Position numbers and translations under genes: made by a program. From contig CAYFGP010000006.1 in assembly GCA_964342385.1 (NCBI GenBank), positions 1 through 64,000 on the forward strand: a stretch of DNA of 64,000 nucleotides, read 5' to 3'. This document shows, piece by piece, positions 45,105 to 54,317 of this stretch; position 1 is the stretch's first letter, and each line of letters opens with the position of its first letter. Under the pieces are notes generated by a model, which saw nothing but the letters and a program-made list of their open reading frames with translations, was not told where the DNA came from and did not search any database. The stretch is from Oceanospirillum sp964342385 (GTDB lineage: Bacteria > Pseudomonadota > Gammaproteobacteria > Pseudomonadales > Halomonadaceae).

Positions 45105-46175
45105 ATGAAAAAAACAATAAAAACTCTATCCGCTCTATCACTGGGAATTTTTATGGCGCATTCTGCCGTGGCAGATAATCGCCTGACGGTAGTCTCCTGG
45201 GGTGGTGCCTTTACCAAAAGTCAGGTAGAGGCCTATCACAAACCTTTTACCGCCAAAACAGGCACCCAGATTGTCTCGGAAGATTTTTCCGGCGGTCTGG
45301 CTGAGATTAAAGCCCAAGTAGAATCCGGCAATGTCACCTGGGATCTGGTCTCGCTGGATAAACCCGATATCGTACGCGGTTGCGCGGAAGGCCTGCTGGA
45401 ACCCTTCAACCCTGATCAGCTGAAAAAAGGCGCAGACGGTACACCCGCTGCATTGGACTTTGTTCAGGGAGCCATTCACGAATGTGCTGTAGCCAGTATC
45501 GTGGTCTCCAATATTCTCGCTTACGACACCACCCGCTTTAAAAACAAACAACCACAAACCCTGGAAGCCCTGTTTGATCTGAAGCAGTTCCCAGGCCGTC
45601 GCGCGCTGCAGAAACAACCCCAAGGTAATCTGGAATGGGCACTGATGGCCGATGGTGTGGCACCGGATCAGGTATACGATCTGTTGGAAACCCGTGAAGG
45701 TCGCGACCGTGCCTTCCGTAAACTGGATAGCATCAAAGATCACACCGTATGGTGGACCACTGGCGCTCAACCACCACAGATGCTGGCTGATGGTGAAGTC
45801 GTATTAGCCTCAGCCTTTAATGGCCGTATCCATAGTGCGCAGAAGAAAGAGAACAAGCCCTTCAAAATTATCTGGGATCACCAGATCGGCTATATGAATG
45901 GCTGGGCAATTCCGAAAGGCAGCAAAAACAAAGACCTAGCCATGGACTTCGCTCTCTTCTCGGCAGAAACCGAACAGCTGGCAGAACAGGCACGCCATAT
46001 CTCCTATGGCCCAACCCGTAAGTCATCGGCCAAGTTGTTGCCCGATAATATTCTACAGGATCTGCCGACGGCTCCAACTAACTTTGAAACCGCGTTTATC
46101 TTTGATGATGAATGGTGGATCGATTACGCCGATGAGCTGAACGAAGAGTTTAATACCTGGCTGGCCCAGCAGTAA
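45105..46175 (+). CDS. ABC transporter solute-binding protein (PotD-type)
   Basis: 356 residues with an N-terminal signal peptide (KKTIKTLSALSLGIFMAHSAVA). The mature part begins DNRLTVVSWGGAFTKSQVEA, typical of the polyamine/opine family 1 binding proteins, and continues with WDLVSLDKPDIVRGCAEGLL and NGWAIPKGSKNKDLAMDFAL. It is periplasmic. No permease is adjacent; the matching ATPase and two permeases lie at 59.2-62.5 kb and share the same operator, so it most likely delivers hydroxyproline (or a related betaine or amino acid) to them. Confidence 0.88.
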   Translation: MKKTIKTLSALSLGIFMAHSAVADNRLTVVSWGGAFTKSQVEAYHKPFTAKTGTQIVSEDFSGGLAEIKAQVESGNVTWDLVSLDKPDIVRGCAEGLLEPFNPDQLKKGADGTPAALDFVQGAIHECAVASIVVSNILAYDTTRFKNKQPQTLEALFDLKQFPGRRALQKQPQGNLEWALMADGVAPDQVYDLLETREGRDRAFRKLDSIKDHTVWWTTGAQPPQMLADGEVVLASAFNGRIHSAQKKENKPFKIIWDHQIGYMNGWAIPKGSKNKDLAMDFALFSAETEQLAEQARHISYGPTRKSSAKLLPDNILQDLPTAPTNFETAFIFDDEWWIDYADELNEEFNTWLAQQ

Positions 46176-46541
46176 GCCAGCTTAGTCAGCGTAAAGCTCA
46201 AGGCTAAACCAAACGAAAACCGGCAGGTCCCTTGTCCTGTCGGCATCGTGCTCAGTCTAATCTCATCACTGTGGCCCGTGTTAATACGATAAATCGTTAC
46301 CGCTATTAGCCAAATTAGTACTGTTAACCACTAGCACTAAGCACTCACACAAAAGTTTCTCTTTAGCCGATGGCTTCATTCTTCAGCCATTGGCCGAAAA
46401 ATATCGAAACACTTTTGTATAAGTGTGTATTAGCCATTGTCACTTCCCGCTGACAGTTATCAACCGCTCCAGCGGGCCTTTTAATTTCTACTCCACCGAT
46501 AAACCTCTGCGCTCACACACCGATAATTCTCTGGATTTCCT
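46176..46541. other. intergenic region with hairpin and repeat copy D
   Basis: 366 bases. CCGGCAGG (46220-46227) pairs with CCTGTCGG (46236-46243, one G-U), a possible end of the binding-protein transcript without a T tract. Repeat copy D occupies 46338-46429. Confidence 0.5.
46338..46429 (+). repeat. interspersed palindromic element, copy D
   Basis: Starts TAAGCACTCACACAAAAGTT and ends CACTTTTGTATAAGTGTGTA, with the core TGGCTTCATTCTTCAGCCAT, 92 bases. It is the reverse orientation of copies A, C and E and the clearest full-length example. The two ends are imperfect inverted repeats of each other. Confidence 0.88.
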
Positions 46542-47486
46542 ATGCAACTGATCGAAGCTCAAGATATTGAACGAGTCATCTCATTTCCCACACTGATTCA
46601 GGCCCTAAGACAGGCTTTTTCCGGTGATTTTGGTATGCCACAACGTCAGGTTTACCATCTGCCCGGTGAAGATGGTGTCACCGATGCTTTTGCCGTTTTG
46701 CCAGCCTGGAACGATGAGGTGATGGGTGTTAAAGCCTTTACTTATCTGCCGGGTAACCCTGCAAAAGGCCTGGATACTCTGTCGTCAAAACTGATGTTAT
46801 TCAGTCGCACGACAGGCGTACCTCTGGCCTTAGTCGATGGCACAGTATTGACCTACTGGCGTACTGCGGCCATTTCTGCCCTAGCAGCAGATTATCTGGC
46901 CCGCCCTGATGCTAATAGCCTGCTGCTGTTTGGTGCCGGTAAACTGGCACCTTATATGGCGCTGGCTCACGCCAGTATTCGCCCAATTACAACGGTCTAT
47001 ATTGCAGGTCGCCAGCCGAAAAATATCCAACGCACAATGGATAAGATCTTAGAACAGCGCCCTGATCTCACTGTAATCGCTGAAAGTGATACTGAAAACC
47101 GAGCCGCTCAGGTGGATATTATCAGCTGCGCTACCAGTTCGACTGCCCCCTTGTTTCATGGCAATCGCATTCAACCAGGCACCCATATTGATCTGGTAGG
47201 CAACCATAATCATGATTGTCGGGAGTGTGATTCCCAAAGTGTGGTTAATAGCCGCTGCTATGTGGACAGTCGCATCAATGTACTAAATGAAGCGGGTGAG
47301 TTACTGATCCCTATCGAAGAAGGGTTGATTGATAAACAACATGTATTAGGCGAGCTGGCTGAACTCTGCGCTGAAAAGGTCTCAGGTCGGGAAACGGCTG
47401 AAGAAATCACTTTGTTTAAGTCAGTGGGGACGGCTTTGTCAGACCTGACGGCAGCACATCTGGTTTATCGGCTTTTGCAGGGCTAA
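46542..47486 (+). CDS. delta-1-pyrroline-2-carboxylate reductase (ornithine cyclodeaminase/mu-crystallin family)
   Basis: 314 residues. GMPQRQVYHLPGEDGVTDAF, MGVKAFTYLPGNPAKGLDTL, WRTAAISALAADYLARPDA and the NAD(P) loop LLLFGAGKLAPYMALAHA mark the OCD/mu-crystallin family. Members in hydroxyproline clusters (LhpI type) reduce pyrroline-2-carboxylate from trans-3-hydroxyproline or D-proline to L-proline, which suits this location. A true ornithine cyclodeaminase is the alternative. ATG 46542 follows GGATTTCC. Confidence 0.85.
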   Translation: MQLIEAQDIERVISFPTLIQALRQAFSGDFGMPQRQVYHLPGEDGVTDAFAVLPAWNDEVMGVKAFTYLPGNPAKGLDTLSSKLMLFSRTTGVPLALVDGTVLTYWRTAAISALAADYLARPDANSLLLFGAGKLAPYMALAHASIRPITTVYIAGRQPKNIQRTMDKILEQRPDLTVIAESDTENRAAQVDIISCATSSTAPLFHGNRIQPGTHIDLVGNHNHDCRECDSQSVVNSRCYVDSRINVLNEAGELLIPIEEGLIDKQHVLGELAELCAEKVSGRETAEEITLFKSVGTALSDLTAAHLVYRLLQG

Positions 47487-47517
47487 CACAAAAACACAAG
47501 CACCGATTAAGCGTTGC

Positions 47518-47542
47518 AATGGGAGTGATAGCCACTCCCATT
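47518..47542 (+). terminator. hairpin after the reductase gene
   Basis: AATGGGAGTG (47518-47527) pairs with CACTCCCATT (47533-47542) across a 5-base loop, 31 bases past the stop. The T tract is poor. It lies between convergent genes. Confidence 0.6.
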
Positions 47543-47625
47543 AATCTATTTTCAACACTGGACCTTTAGTCTCTATCTCCCCCCTCCTGACTTCACCGGC
47601 CACTAACGACTAAATATAATCCTGG

Positions 47626-48729
47626 CTAAACCAATGGTTCTTGTTGAGTGGCACAGTGAATACTACCGCCGCCAGCAGCTATACCATCAATACGGATCTG
47701 TTCAATCTCACGCTCGGGAAACGCATTTTGAATCACTTCCCGTGCTGCGCGATCCGCTCTCTTATCGCCAAAAGCCTGCATAATAATGGCGTCATTACAC
47801 TCGTAATAGCCGATATAACCCGCCGCAAAACTTTCAATATCATAACCTGATGGAATGCGATCAGGGCCTTGCAAGACTGAGACCTGCAACGGCTTGCCTT
47901 TGGCATCCGTCGCCTGTTTAAGTAACTCCAGGTGCTGCAAGGTGACCTTATGATCATAAGATTCAGGATCAGGATCATAACCCGCCAGCACTACACCTGG
48001 CTTAACAAAACGAGCATAAAAGTCCGTGTGGCCATCGGTAATGTCCATACCTTTAATGCCCTGCAACCAGATAATCTTATCCAGCCCCAATAACGGCATT
48101 AGCAAGTCTTCAAACTCGGCCTTGCTGACTCCGGGATTACGGTTTTTATTTAACACGCAGCTTTCAGTAATAATCGCAGAGCCATGGCCATCCACCTCAA
48201 TACAGCCACCTTCTAATACCAGATCCGTAACAATTTCTGGTACGCCTGCCGCTTGGGCAATACGCCCGGCTACTTCAGCATCATAACGATAATCCTGCTT
48301 TTCACCCCAGCCGTTAAAGTTAAAATTAAGTGCGGCTTTTTCACCCTCTTCATTAATGACAAAAACCGGCCCGGTGTCCCGCAGCCAGAGGTCATCCAGC
48401 GGGGACTCCAGTATTTCGACCTCTCTGGATAACAGCTTGCGCGCCAGCTTAATCTCTTCCGGACGCACCAGCATCACCACAGATTCATATTGCGCAATCG
48501 TATTGGCGATCAGTGCCAAATTACGTCGTACTTCAGGTAACAACTCTCTGCCCCAGATTCTTTTGCTACCACCAAAACCCATCCAAGTGCATTTATGAGG
48601 CTCACCTTCTGCGGGCATAAACCACTCATCAGCGTCATTAAGCTGTGTGGCTTGGCTCTTGCCAGAGGTTAACAATAGGCCTGATGCCATGAGGAGTAAT
48701 TTTTTAATCACAGTTCTTCGCGAAACCAC
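47626..48729 (-). CDS. agmatine deiminase-family protein with Tat signal
   Basis: 367 residues of the peptidyl-arginine/agmatine deiminase family. The fold motifs are WMGFGGSKRIWG, LWLRDTGPVFVINEEGEKAA, the His loop DITDGHTDFYARFV, and the catalytic Cys in GGGSIHCATQQEP near the C terminus. Unlike AguA it begins with a twin-arginine export signal (SRRTVIKKLLLMASGLLLTS), so it acts outside the cytoplasm, perhaps on agmatine or peptidyl arginine. GTG 48729 is the only start that keeps the signal; its ribosome site is weak. Confidence 0.85.
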   Translation of the reverse strand: MVSRRTVIKKLLLMASGLLLTSGKSQATQLNDADEWFMPAEGEPHKCTWMGFGGSKRIWGRELLPEVRRNLALIANTIAQYESVVMLVRPEEIKLARKLLSREVEILESPLDDLWLRDTGPVFVINEEGEKAALNFNFNGWGEKQDYRYDAEVAGRIAQAAGVPEIVTDLVLEGGCIEVDGHGSAIITESCVLNKNRNPGVSKAEFEDLLMPLLGLDKIIWLQGIKGMDITDGHTDFYARFVKPGVVLAGYDPDPESYDHKVTLQHLELLKQATDAKGKPLQVSVLQGPDRIPSGYDIESFAAGYIGYYECNDAIIMQAFGDKRADRAAREVIQNAFPEREIEQIRIDGIAAGGGSIHCATQQEPLV

Positions 48730-48912
48730 AGTTACACCAGATAAAATTCAGGTTTGAAATAGAAATAACGATGCAGCCATCCCTGTCAAATCAGGCCAAC
48801 ATCATCTTGAATAAAACAACCACATCCTTGAGATTAGATAATACGCCCGATAAAATCCCGCCACTTCAGGTTTAAATACAAGATTTAAATATAGAATAAC
48901 GGCAGGCACACC

Positions 48913-49344
48913 ATGGCAAACAAAGCTCTGATTGAACATCTAGGTCTCACCACAGAGCAGAAAGCCTTGGCAATGCTGGCCTGTGTGGCTCAGGAAACTA
49001 AAGTAGCTCTTGAGCGCCTGATCAGCGATTTTGGTTTATCCCTTCTGCAACTGAATATTCTACATGCCCTGGACTATGCCGAGCAGGGGACTCTAACCGT
49101 TAATCAGCTAAAAGCTGTCATGCTGGATGAAACCCCCAATGTTTCCCGTACCCTGAACAAACTGGTGGATATGGGCATGGTGGAGAAAAAACGTAGCAGT
49201 GAAGATCAACGTGTTGTCTATGTCAGCATCACCGATAAGGGGAGTCAAATCCATAGAGATGCGGACCAAGCGATGCAAAACTATCAATCTCCTCTCAATG
49301 CGGAGGAGTCCGAACAGCTCTATCAATTACTGAAGAAATTCTAA
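48913..49344 (+). CDS. MarR family transcriptional regulator
   Basis: 143 residues: FGLSLLQLNILHALDYAEQG, LTVNQLKAVMLDETPNVSRT as the recognition region, LNKLVDMGMVEKKRSSEDQR and VVYVSITDKG as wing. It is divergent from the deiminase gene and upstream of a glutathione transferase, either of which it may control. No ligand can be inferred. Confidence 0.85.
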   Translation: MANKALIEHLGLTTEQKALAMLACVAQETKVALERLISDFGLSLLQLNILHALDYAEQGTLTVNQLKAVMLDETPNVSRTLNKLVDMGMVEKKRSSEDQRVVYVSITDKGSQIHRDADQAMQNYQSPLNAEESEQLYQLLKKF

Positions 49345-49608
49345 TCTTTCAATGACTAAAGAGATTCCCCCCCTGTTCTCTACTTTCCGCACTCTCTACT
49401 CTCTGCTTTGAACGCACACTTATAGTTCTGTCCCAATCGACCTCAGACTGAGAACATACGCCGTTTCCCATTGCCATCTCTAATTACGACCTCTATTTCA
49501 CTGTCTTTATTTACTGATCAGCTGCCTATTTTTCTCTCTGTAGCACGCTTTACCCAATTAAATATCATGATATATATTTACACGATACTTAATTACAGGA
49601 AGCAACTC

Positions 49609-50280
49609 ATGATTACGGTACATCATCTAGAAAACTCTCAGTCCATTCGTATTCTCTGGCTACTGGAAGAGCTGGGTGCTAAATATCATATTCAGCACTA
49701 CAAGCGCACCGGCCCCCAAGACCTGGCACCAGAAGCCTATAAAAAGCTCCATACCATAGGTACATCACCCACAATCAGTGATGGTGATCTGGTGCTGCCA
49801 GAAACCGGGGCTATTATGGAATACATTCTTGATCAATATCCTGACAGCCCCTTACGACCTGCCCCAGGTTCGCTGCAGCGCACCCGCTACCTGTACTGGA
49901 TGCATGCTACTCAAGCCAGCTTTATGCCCTTGTTACTGGAAGCTCTAATCTTTAAGCGTATGATTTCCAAGGTGCCTTTTATCATTCAACCTATTCTCAA
50001 AGCTGTGGTTAATAAGGTTCGAGACAGCTATCTATGGGTGCGTTACCGTCGTCATATGCAGTTTATGGAGCAAGAGCTGTCTCGCTCCATCTGGTTATCC
50101 GGTGACGAGTTAACAGCTGCCGATATCGTGATGGGTTACTGCCTGGAAGTGGCCGAGGTAAGAACAGGCATAGGACAGGATTACCCCAATATTCAGGCTT
50201 TCCTGCAGAGAATGCGGGCACGTCCGGCGTATCAAGCGGCATTAAAAAAGAATGGCGAGTTTAAACCTCTAGCCCAATAG
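49609..50280 (+). CDS. glutathione S-transferase
   Basis: 223 residues from ATG 49609 (AGGA eight bases upstream); a longer frame to 49471 has no ribosome site and a poor sequence. ITVHHLENSQSIRILWLLEE is the thioredoxin-fold start with the catalytic Ser in NSQSIRI, followed by GTSPTISDGDLVLPETGAIM, the cis-Pro and glutathione site. The C-terminal helical domain ends TAADIVMGYCLEVAEVRTG. It conjugates glutathione to electrophiles or acts as an isomerase; the substrate is unknown. Confidence 0.9.
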   Translation: MITVHHLENSQSIRILWLLEELGAKYHIQHYKRTGPQDLAPEAYKKLHTIGTSPTISDGDLVLPETGAIMEYILDQYPDSPLRPAPGSLQRTRYLYWMHATQASFMPLLLEALIFKRMISKVPFIIQPILKAVVNKVRDSYLWVRYRRHMQFMEQELSRSIWLSGDELTAADIVMGYCLEVAEVRTGIGQDYPNIQAFLQRMRARPAYQAALKKNGEFKPLAQ

Positions 50281-50773
50281 GTCAAATAAACGACGCTATA
50301 TTACGCCCCATTACCATTAGCATTGTGTATCTGGGGCTCCTGACATCCCCAGCTTGCGTAATCTGTAAAATATTACACGCTTTAGCATCTTTTCCTGTAA
50401 TCAGGTGCCAACAGCCGAAGAAAAAACAATAACAAAGCCTTATTTTTCAATATGTTAAAGAATAAAACCATACCCCCATCTCAATGTAATCACCTGTAAT
50501 ACCTCGACTTTATCTCCCTTGCTATCTTGTTTCCGGCTCGAAAGAAAATACCTGAAACCTGAAATAAAAAGTGGGGATTGAGCATTTACTCAACAATCAA
50601 TGCCCACCACTGAATGTCGTCAGAAGCTGAGTTTTGTCTCTTTATCTTATAAATGATAGCGCGATAAACCATTTCCAGATAACAGCAAGGCCTCTGCGAC
50701 TGTGCCTTATTTAGCCTGTTGCCCTAGCCCGGTAACGATTCTAAAAAAACATTGGAATAATAAGGATATACCT
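50281..50773. other. intergenic region before the ferritin-like gene
   Basis: 493 bases. CTGGGG (50331-50336) pairs with CCCCAG (50347-50352) as a weak end of the transferase transcript. TTGAG..CTCAA near 50577-50593 is another short dyad. The promoter of the next gene must lie here; no operator is recognised. Confidence 0.4.
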
Positions 50774-53068
50774 GTGATTAACCTGACCCAATCAGCGCAG
50801 TGTCTGCATAACCTGCCTAGCGAAAATAAACGTGATCCTAAATATAAAAAGGCAGATATTGCTGCAGTTCACGCCTTAACTCAGGCTGCAGTTCACGTTG
50901 AGCTGTTTACCATTCCTCTGTACATGACCTCAATGTATTCCATTCAAGGCATGCATCAGATTAATGAAGGCAATGATTTCTACGAAGGTCGTCTATGGCC
51001 TGGTCCAGCAACCTCAGTATTACCTGAAGACCGTGAGCAAAACCGCTATCTGTCTCCTGAATTTGACCAACCTGCAGTACTGCCAGGCCAGGTTGATACA
51101 GATAACTTCTTTAACAAGAAAAGTTTCAATAGCATCTTCAGTGTTTTTATTCAGGAAATGCTGCACCTGCAACTGGCCGCTAACATCTGTACGGCACTGA
51201 ATAAAAATGCCGACGGCAAGAGCAATACCTTTGATCCGACCTTTACTGGCGCACCACTGCAAGCCAAAGAAATTGAAGGTGGTTTCGAAAACGCTTGGGT
51301 TTGCTATGGACCTGACAAAACGCAGATTCCTCATATTGTTGATCTGACGGACCTGAAACACGAAAAGATCTTTGGCGATGATTGCCTGGCTCTGGATGAG
51401 ATCAAAGTAAAACTGGGGGCTCTGGATACCAACTCCATCTCCCTGTTTATGGCCATTGAGGCCGATCACCAAGTGGTCAAAGACCATATGAAGCCGGAAG
51501 CGCTACCTAAATACTTCCCTAAAGCGCCTTTCTCCGAAGAGCTATGGAACGCTGATAGCACAGAACTTGATCTGCCAATGTTCGGTACGATCGCTCATAT
51601 GTACAGCTGTTTGGCCATCTATCTAAACCTGGAATACAGCGACGGCTCCACTCTGTTCAGTGCGGTGTTTAACAGTGAATCTGCTCAGCAGGATCTGTTT
51701 AACTTCTCTAACCGCAAAGGCGGTAAAGGTAAAGCAGGTCACCCTTGCGCCGAATTCTCTGCTATGGGTGATTTGACCGTAACGGCTGCCGACCCGACTA
51801 ATGCCAAAAAGCAGATCTTCAATATGATTAGCGGCATTATCGATCAGGGTGAAGGTGGTCCTCTGGAAGTTGAACCAACGGACGTAGAAGATAAAGATCA
51901 GATGCTACTGGGTGCAGCCCCTGCCGCCACAGCCAGTGATCGCAATGAAGTGAACGTACGTTACCAGCCGGATCGTTTTGCACTGGAAGCTGATTACCCG
52001 TCTTATGACGACACAGGTAAGCGCTGCCCACACTCTGCAGATGCTCAGGCTCGTTCTATCGGTGGTGAACTGGATCACTTTGCCCGCTTTAAAGAAGTGG
52101 CAATGTATGTTGCGCAAGGCAAGATCACAACCTGGGAACAGTGGCATGCTAATCCTGAGAACAAATGGACTCCGGAGCTGCTGGTCACTAATCGGGAGTA
52201 CCTAGATAAAGCCTCGAAATACAATATTGCTAAGCCTGAAGATGTGGCCACCGCTCTGAATAACCTGAAATACAAGAAGTTTGGTGATCAGGATGCCACA
52301 GCCAGTGCAGAGTTTTCTGAAGATAACTTTAAACTGTTTAGCCATGTTGCAGCAGGTTCCATCGCGGGGATCACCTCAGTACTGGATACCTTCTGGAACT
52401 ACAAAAACTTTATTGAAAGCCCTATCGACTTCCCTTATCCATCGATGTCCGGTTCAGGTGACCGTATCTCCATCTGCTGGGCAATCTTTGGTAAGGCCCC
52501 TGACTTAGCCCTGGGCGCCTTCCCACGTAAATCCGGCATCATTCCTGATGGCGCTCAAGCACCGGTTAACCACGCCTGTCAGGGCTTGGGTTTCTTACCT
52601 GATGGCCATCAGGATATGGATCAGATGTGCGGCACCAAAGGTGTTTTCCATACCTGTAAAGGCTCAAACCAGTGTGCAGGCGAAGGGGGCTGTGGCTTTG
52701 TACATGACGCCACTATCGGCGGCGGTGGCTGTGGCGGTTCCAGCAGCGGCCCTAGCACAGGCCTGTTCAGTGCGCCAGGTGGTAATAAGTGCGGTTCTTT
52801 AGGTGGCTGTGCTGTACCCATGTCTGACTCTCAGCTGCTGCCTGAAAGTGGCAAGATGCAATTATTCCAGCTCAATAACCACGGAGATAAAGGTTTCCCT
52901 CCTATAAAAGATCACATGGAATATGAGAAAGGCGACGGTGTTTATGACACCGCTTGGCGTGCTTATCAGAGTGTCTTGCAAGGCAAAGTTCTGGAGAAAG
53001 GCGACAAGGATCTACCTGAAGCACCTAAACCTAGCGATCTGCGTCTGGCATTCCCGCCATCCACCTAA
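50774..53068 (+). CDS. VioB-like ferritin-fold protein with Cys/Gly-rich C terminus
   Basis: 764 residues from GTG 50774, with AAGGA seven bases upstream; a frame from GTG 50702 has no site. The N-terminal 150 residues carry the ferritin-like domain found in VioB/RebD-type imine dimer synthases: HALTQAAVHVELFTIPLYMT (Glu near 43) and FIQEMLHLQLAANICTAL (Glu and His near 127-131), the likely iron ligands. A second helical region follows (GGELDHFARFKEVAMYVAQG). The last 170 residues are unlike VioB: HACQG, MCGTKG, HTCKGSNQCAGEGGCGF, GGGGCGG, NKCGSLGGCAVP give eight Cys within about 90 residues, in Gly/Ser-rich sequence. Such CxG repeats are typical of substrates of DUF692 enzymes, and a DUF692 gene comes next. 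Function unknown; both enzyme and substrate roles are possible. Confidence 0.8.
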   Translation: MINLTQSAQCLHNLPSENKRDPKYKKADIAAVHALTQAAVHVELFTIPLYMTSMYSIQGMHQINEGNDFYEGRLWPGPATSVLPEDREQNRYLSPEFDQPAVLPGQVDTDNFFNKKSFNSIFSVFIQEMLHLQLAANICTALNKNADGKSNTFDPTFTGAPLQAKEIEGGFENAWVCYGPDKTQIPHIVDLTDLKHEKIFGDDCLALDEIKVKLGALDTNSISLFMAIEADHQVVKDHMKPEALPKYFPKAPFSEELWNADSTELDLPMFGTIAHMYSCLAIYLNLEYSDGSTLFSAVFNSESAQQDLFNFSNRKGGKGKAGHPCAEFSAMGDLTVTAADPTNAKKQIFNMISGIIDQGEGGPLEVEPTDVEDKDQMLLGAAPAATASDRNEVNVRYQPDRFALEADYPSYDDTGKRCPHSADAQARSIGGELDHFARFKEVAMYVAQGKITTWEQWHANPENKWTPELLVTNREYLDKASKYNIAKPEDVATALNNLKYKKFGDQDATASAEFSEDNFKLFSHVAAGSIAGITSVLDTFWNYKNFIESPIDFPYPSMSGSGDRISICWAIFGKAPDLALGAFPRKSGIIPDGAQAPVNHACQGLGFLPDGHQDMDQMCGTKGVFHTCKGSNQCAGEGGCGFVHDATIGGGGCGGSSSGPSTGLFSAPGGNKCGSLGGCAVPMSDSQLLPESGKMQLFQLNNHGDKGFPPIKDHMEYEKGDGVYDTAWRAYQSVLQGKVLEKGDKDLPEAPKPSDLRLAFPPST

Positions 53069-53144
53069 GGCAGGCTTGATGTTTATTTGTGCAGCGCCCT
53101 TTAGCTCTGCACAACAGACATAAAGGCTTAAAAGGTGATGACCC

Positions 53145-53170
53145 ACAGGCACTGATCGGTCAGTGCCTGT
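53145..53170 (+). promoter_or_regulatory. 11-bp hairpin between the ferritin-like and DUF692 genes
   Basis: ACAGGCACTGA (53145-53155) pairs perfectly with TCAGTGCCTGT (53160-53170) around TCGG. The downstream bases TCTGGTTTAG are T-poor, so it would attenuate or protect rather than fully terminate. Such an element would give more of the first gene than of the modification genes. Confidence 0.6.
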
Positions 53171-53213
53171 TCTGGTTTAGCACAGGTTTACACTTAACCC
53201 CACAGGATCTGTT

Positions 53214-54317
53214 ATGGCCTCGCATACAAATAACAGCGCTCCTAACCACAGCGCCTCGAGTAGCAATAGCTCTCACAACAGCAACCCTAGCAAGAACGCT
53301 GCTGATACTGCTTCAGCCTCACACCTGGCAGATCAGCTGCCAAAACTGGGGTTTGGTGTTGGTTTGCGCAGCTGCCACTTTGAATGGTTGCTAAAAAATG
53401 ATCTTAATCCCGCGGCTCTAAACCCTGTTGAACGCCCGGTGGATTGGTTTGAGATCATCAGCGAAAACTTTATGGATAATCACGGTTTTGCTCACTATAT
53501 GCTGGATCGTGTGCGGGAACGCTATCCTATCGTGATGCATGGCGTATCACTGTCCATCGGCTCCAGCGATCCACTGAACTGGGATTATCTGACCAAACTC
53601 AATGCTCTGATTGAAGGTATTCAACCGGCCTGGGTATCGGATCATATCTGCTGGACCGGTATCTCAGGCGTCAATACTCATGATCTGCTGCCACTGCCCT
53701 ATACTGAAGAATCCCTGCGTCATGTAGCACAACGGGTGAACGAAGTGCAGGACTTTCTGCAACGCCCATTGGTCTTGGAAAACCCCAGCAGCTACCTGCA
53801 ATTTCAGCAATCTGAATTAACCGAACCCGAGTTTATTAATGCCCTGTGTGCAGAAACTGGTTGCGGCCTGCTGCTGGACGTGAACAACGTCTTTGTCTCC
53901 AGCTTTAATCACGGTTTTGATGCGGAAGAGTATATTCGAGCCCTGCCTCATAAACAGATTGTGCAGATGCATCTGGCAGGTCCAACACACTGCGGCAGCC
54001 ATATTATCGATACCCATGATGCGGAAGTACCGAGACAAGTGTGGCAGCTGTATCAAATGGCGCAACAATTGGCACCAGAGTGCTCCACCCTGCTGGAATG
54101 GGATGCCAATATCCCGGAATTCCCACAGTTGGTCAGTGAACTTAATAAAGCCCGTCAAGCCCTGACCGGAGAGCTGCCAGGCACCGATCTGCACTATCAA
54201 CCAGCACAGCAGAATAGAGATCCCGTAGTTTCCACCCCCGTTCATCATAATCTACAGGCCCACAATAACCTACAGGCCCACAACCTTGACGAGCACCACT
54301 ATGCAGAAGCTGAATGA
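53214..54317 (+). CDS. DUF692 multinuclear-iron enzyme (MbnB/BufB/TglH type)
   Basis: 367 residues. The TIM-barrel core carries the family metal ligands: the His of IVMHGVSLSIG, VSDHICWTG (Asp-His), the Glu of VLENPSSY, LLLDVNNVFVS, QMHLAG, THDAEV and LLEWDANIPEFP. MbnB, TglH and bufferin BufB use a di- or tri-iron centre to oxidise peptide Cys residues. The first 40 residues are a Ser/Asn-rich disordered tail and the end is His/Asn-rich, with AHNNLQAHNL repeats. AGGA lies nine bases before the ATG. It overlaps the DUF2063 start by 17 bases. Confidence 0.9.
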   Translation: MASHTNNSAPNHSASSSNSSHNSNPSKNAADTASASHLADQLPKLGFGVGLRSCHFEWLLKNDLNPAALNPVERPVDWFEIISENFMDNHGFAHYMLDRVRERYPIVMHGVSLSIGSSDPLNWDYLTKLNALIEGIQPAWVSDHICWTGISGVNTHDLLPLPYTEESLRHVAQRVNEVQDFLQRPLVLENPSSYLQFQQSELTEPEFINALCAETGCGLLLDVNNVFVSSFNHGFDAEEYIRALPHKQIVQMHLAGPTHCGSHIIDTHDAEVPRQVWQLYQMAQQLAPECSTLLEWDANIPEFPQLVSELNKARQALTGELPGTDLHYQPAQQNRDPVVSTPVHHNLQAHNNLQAHNLDEHHYAEAE

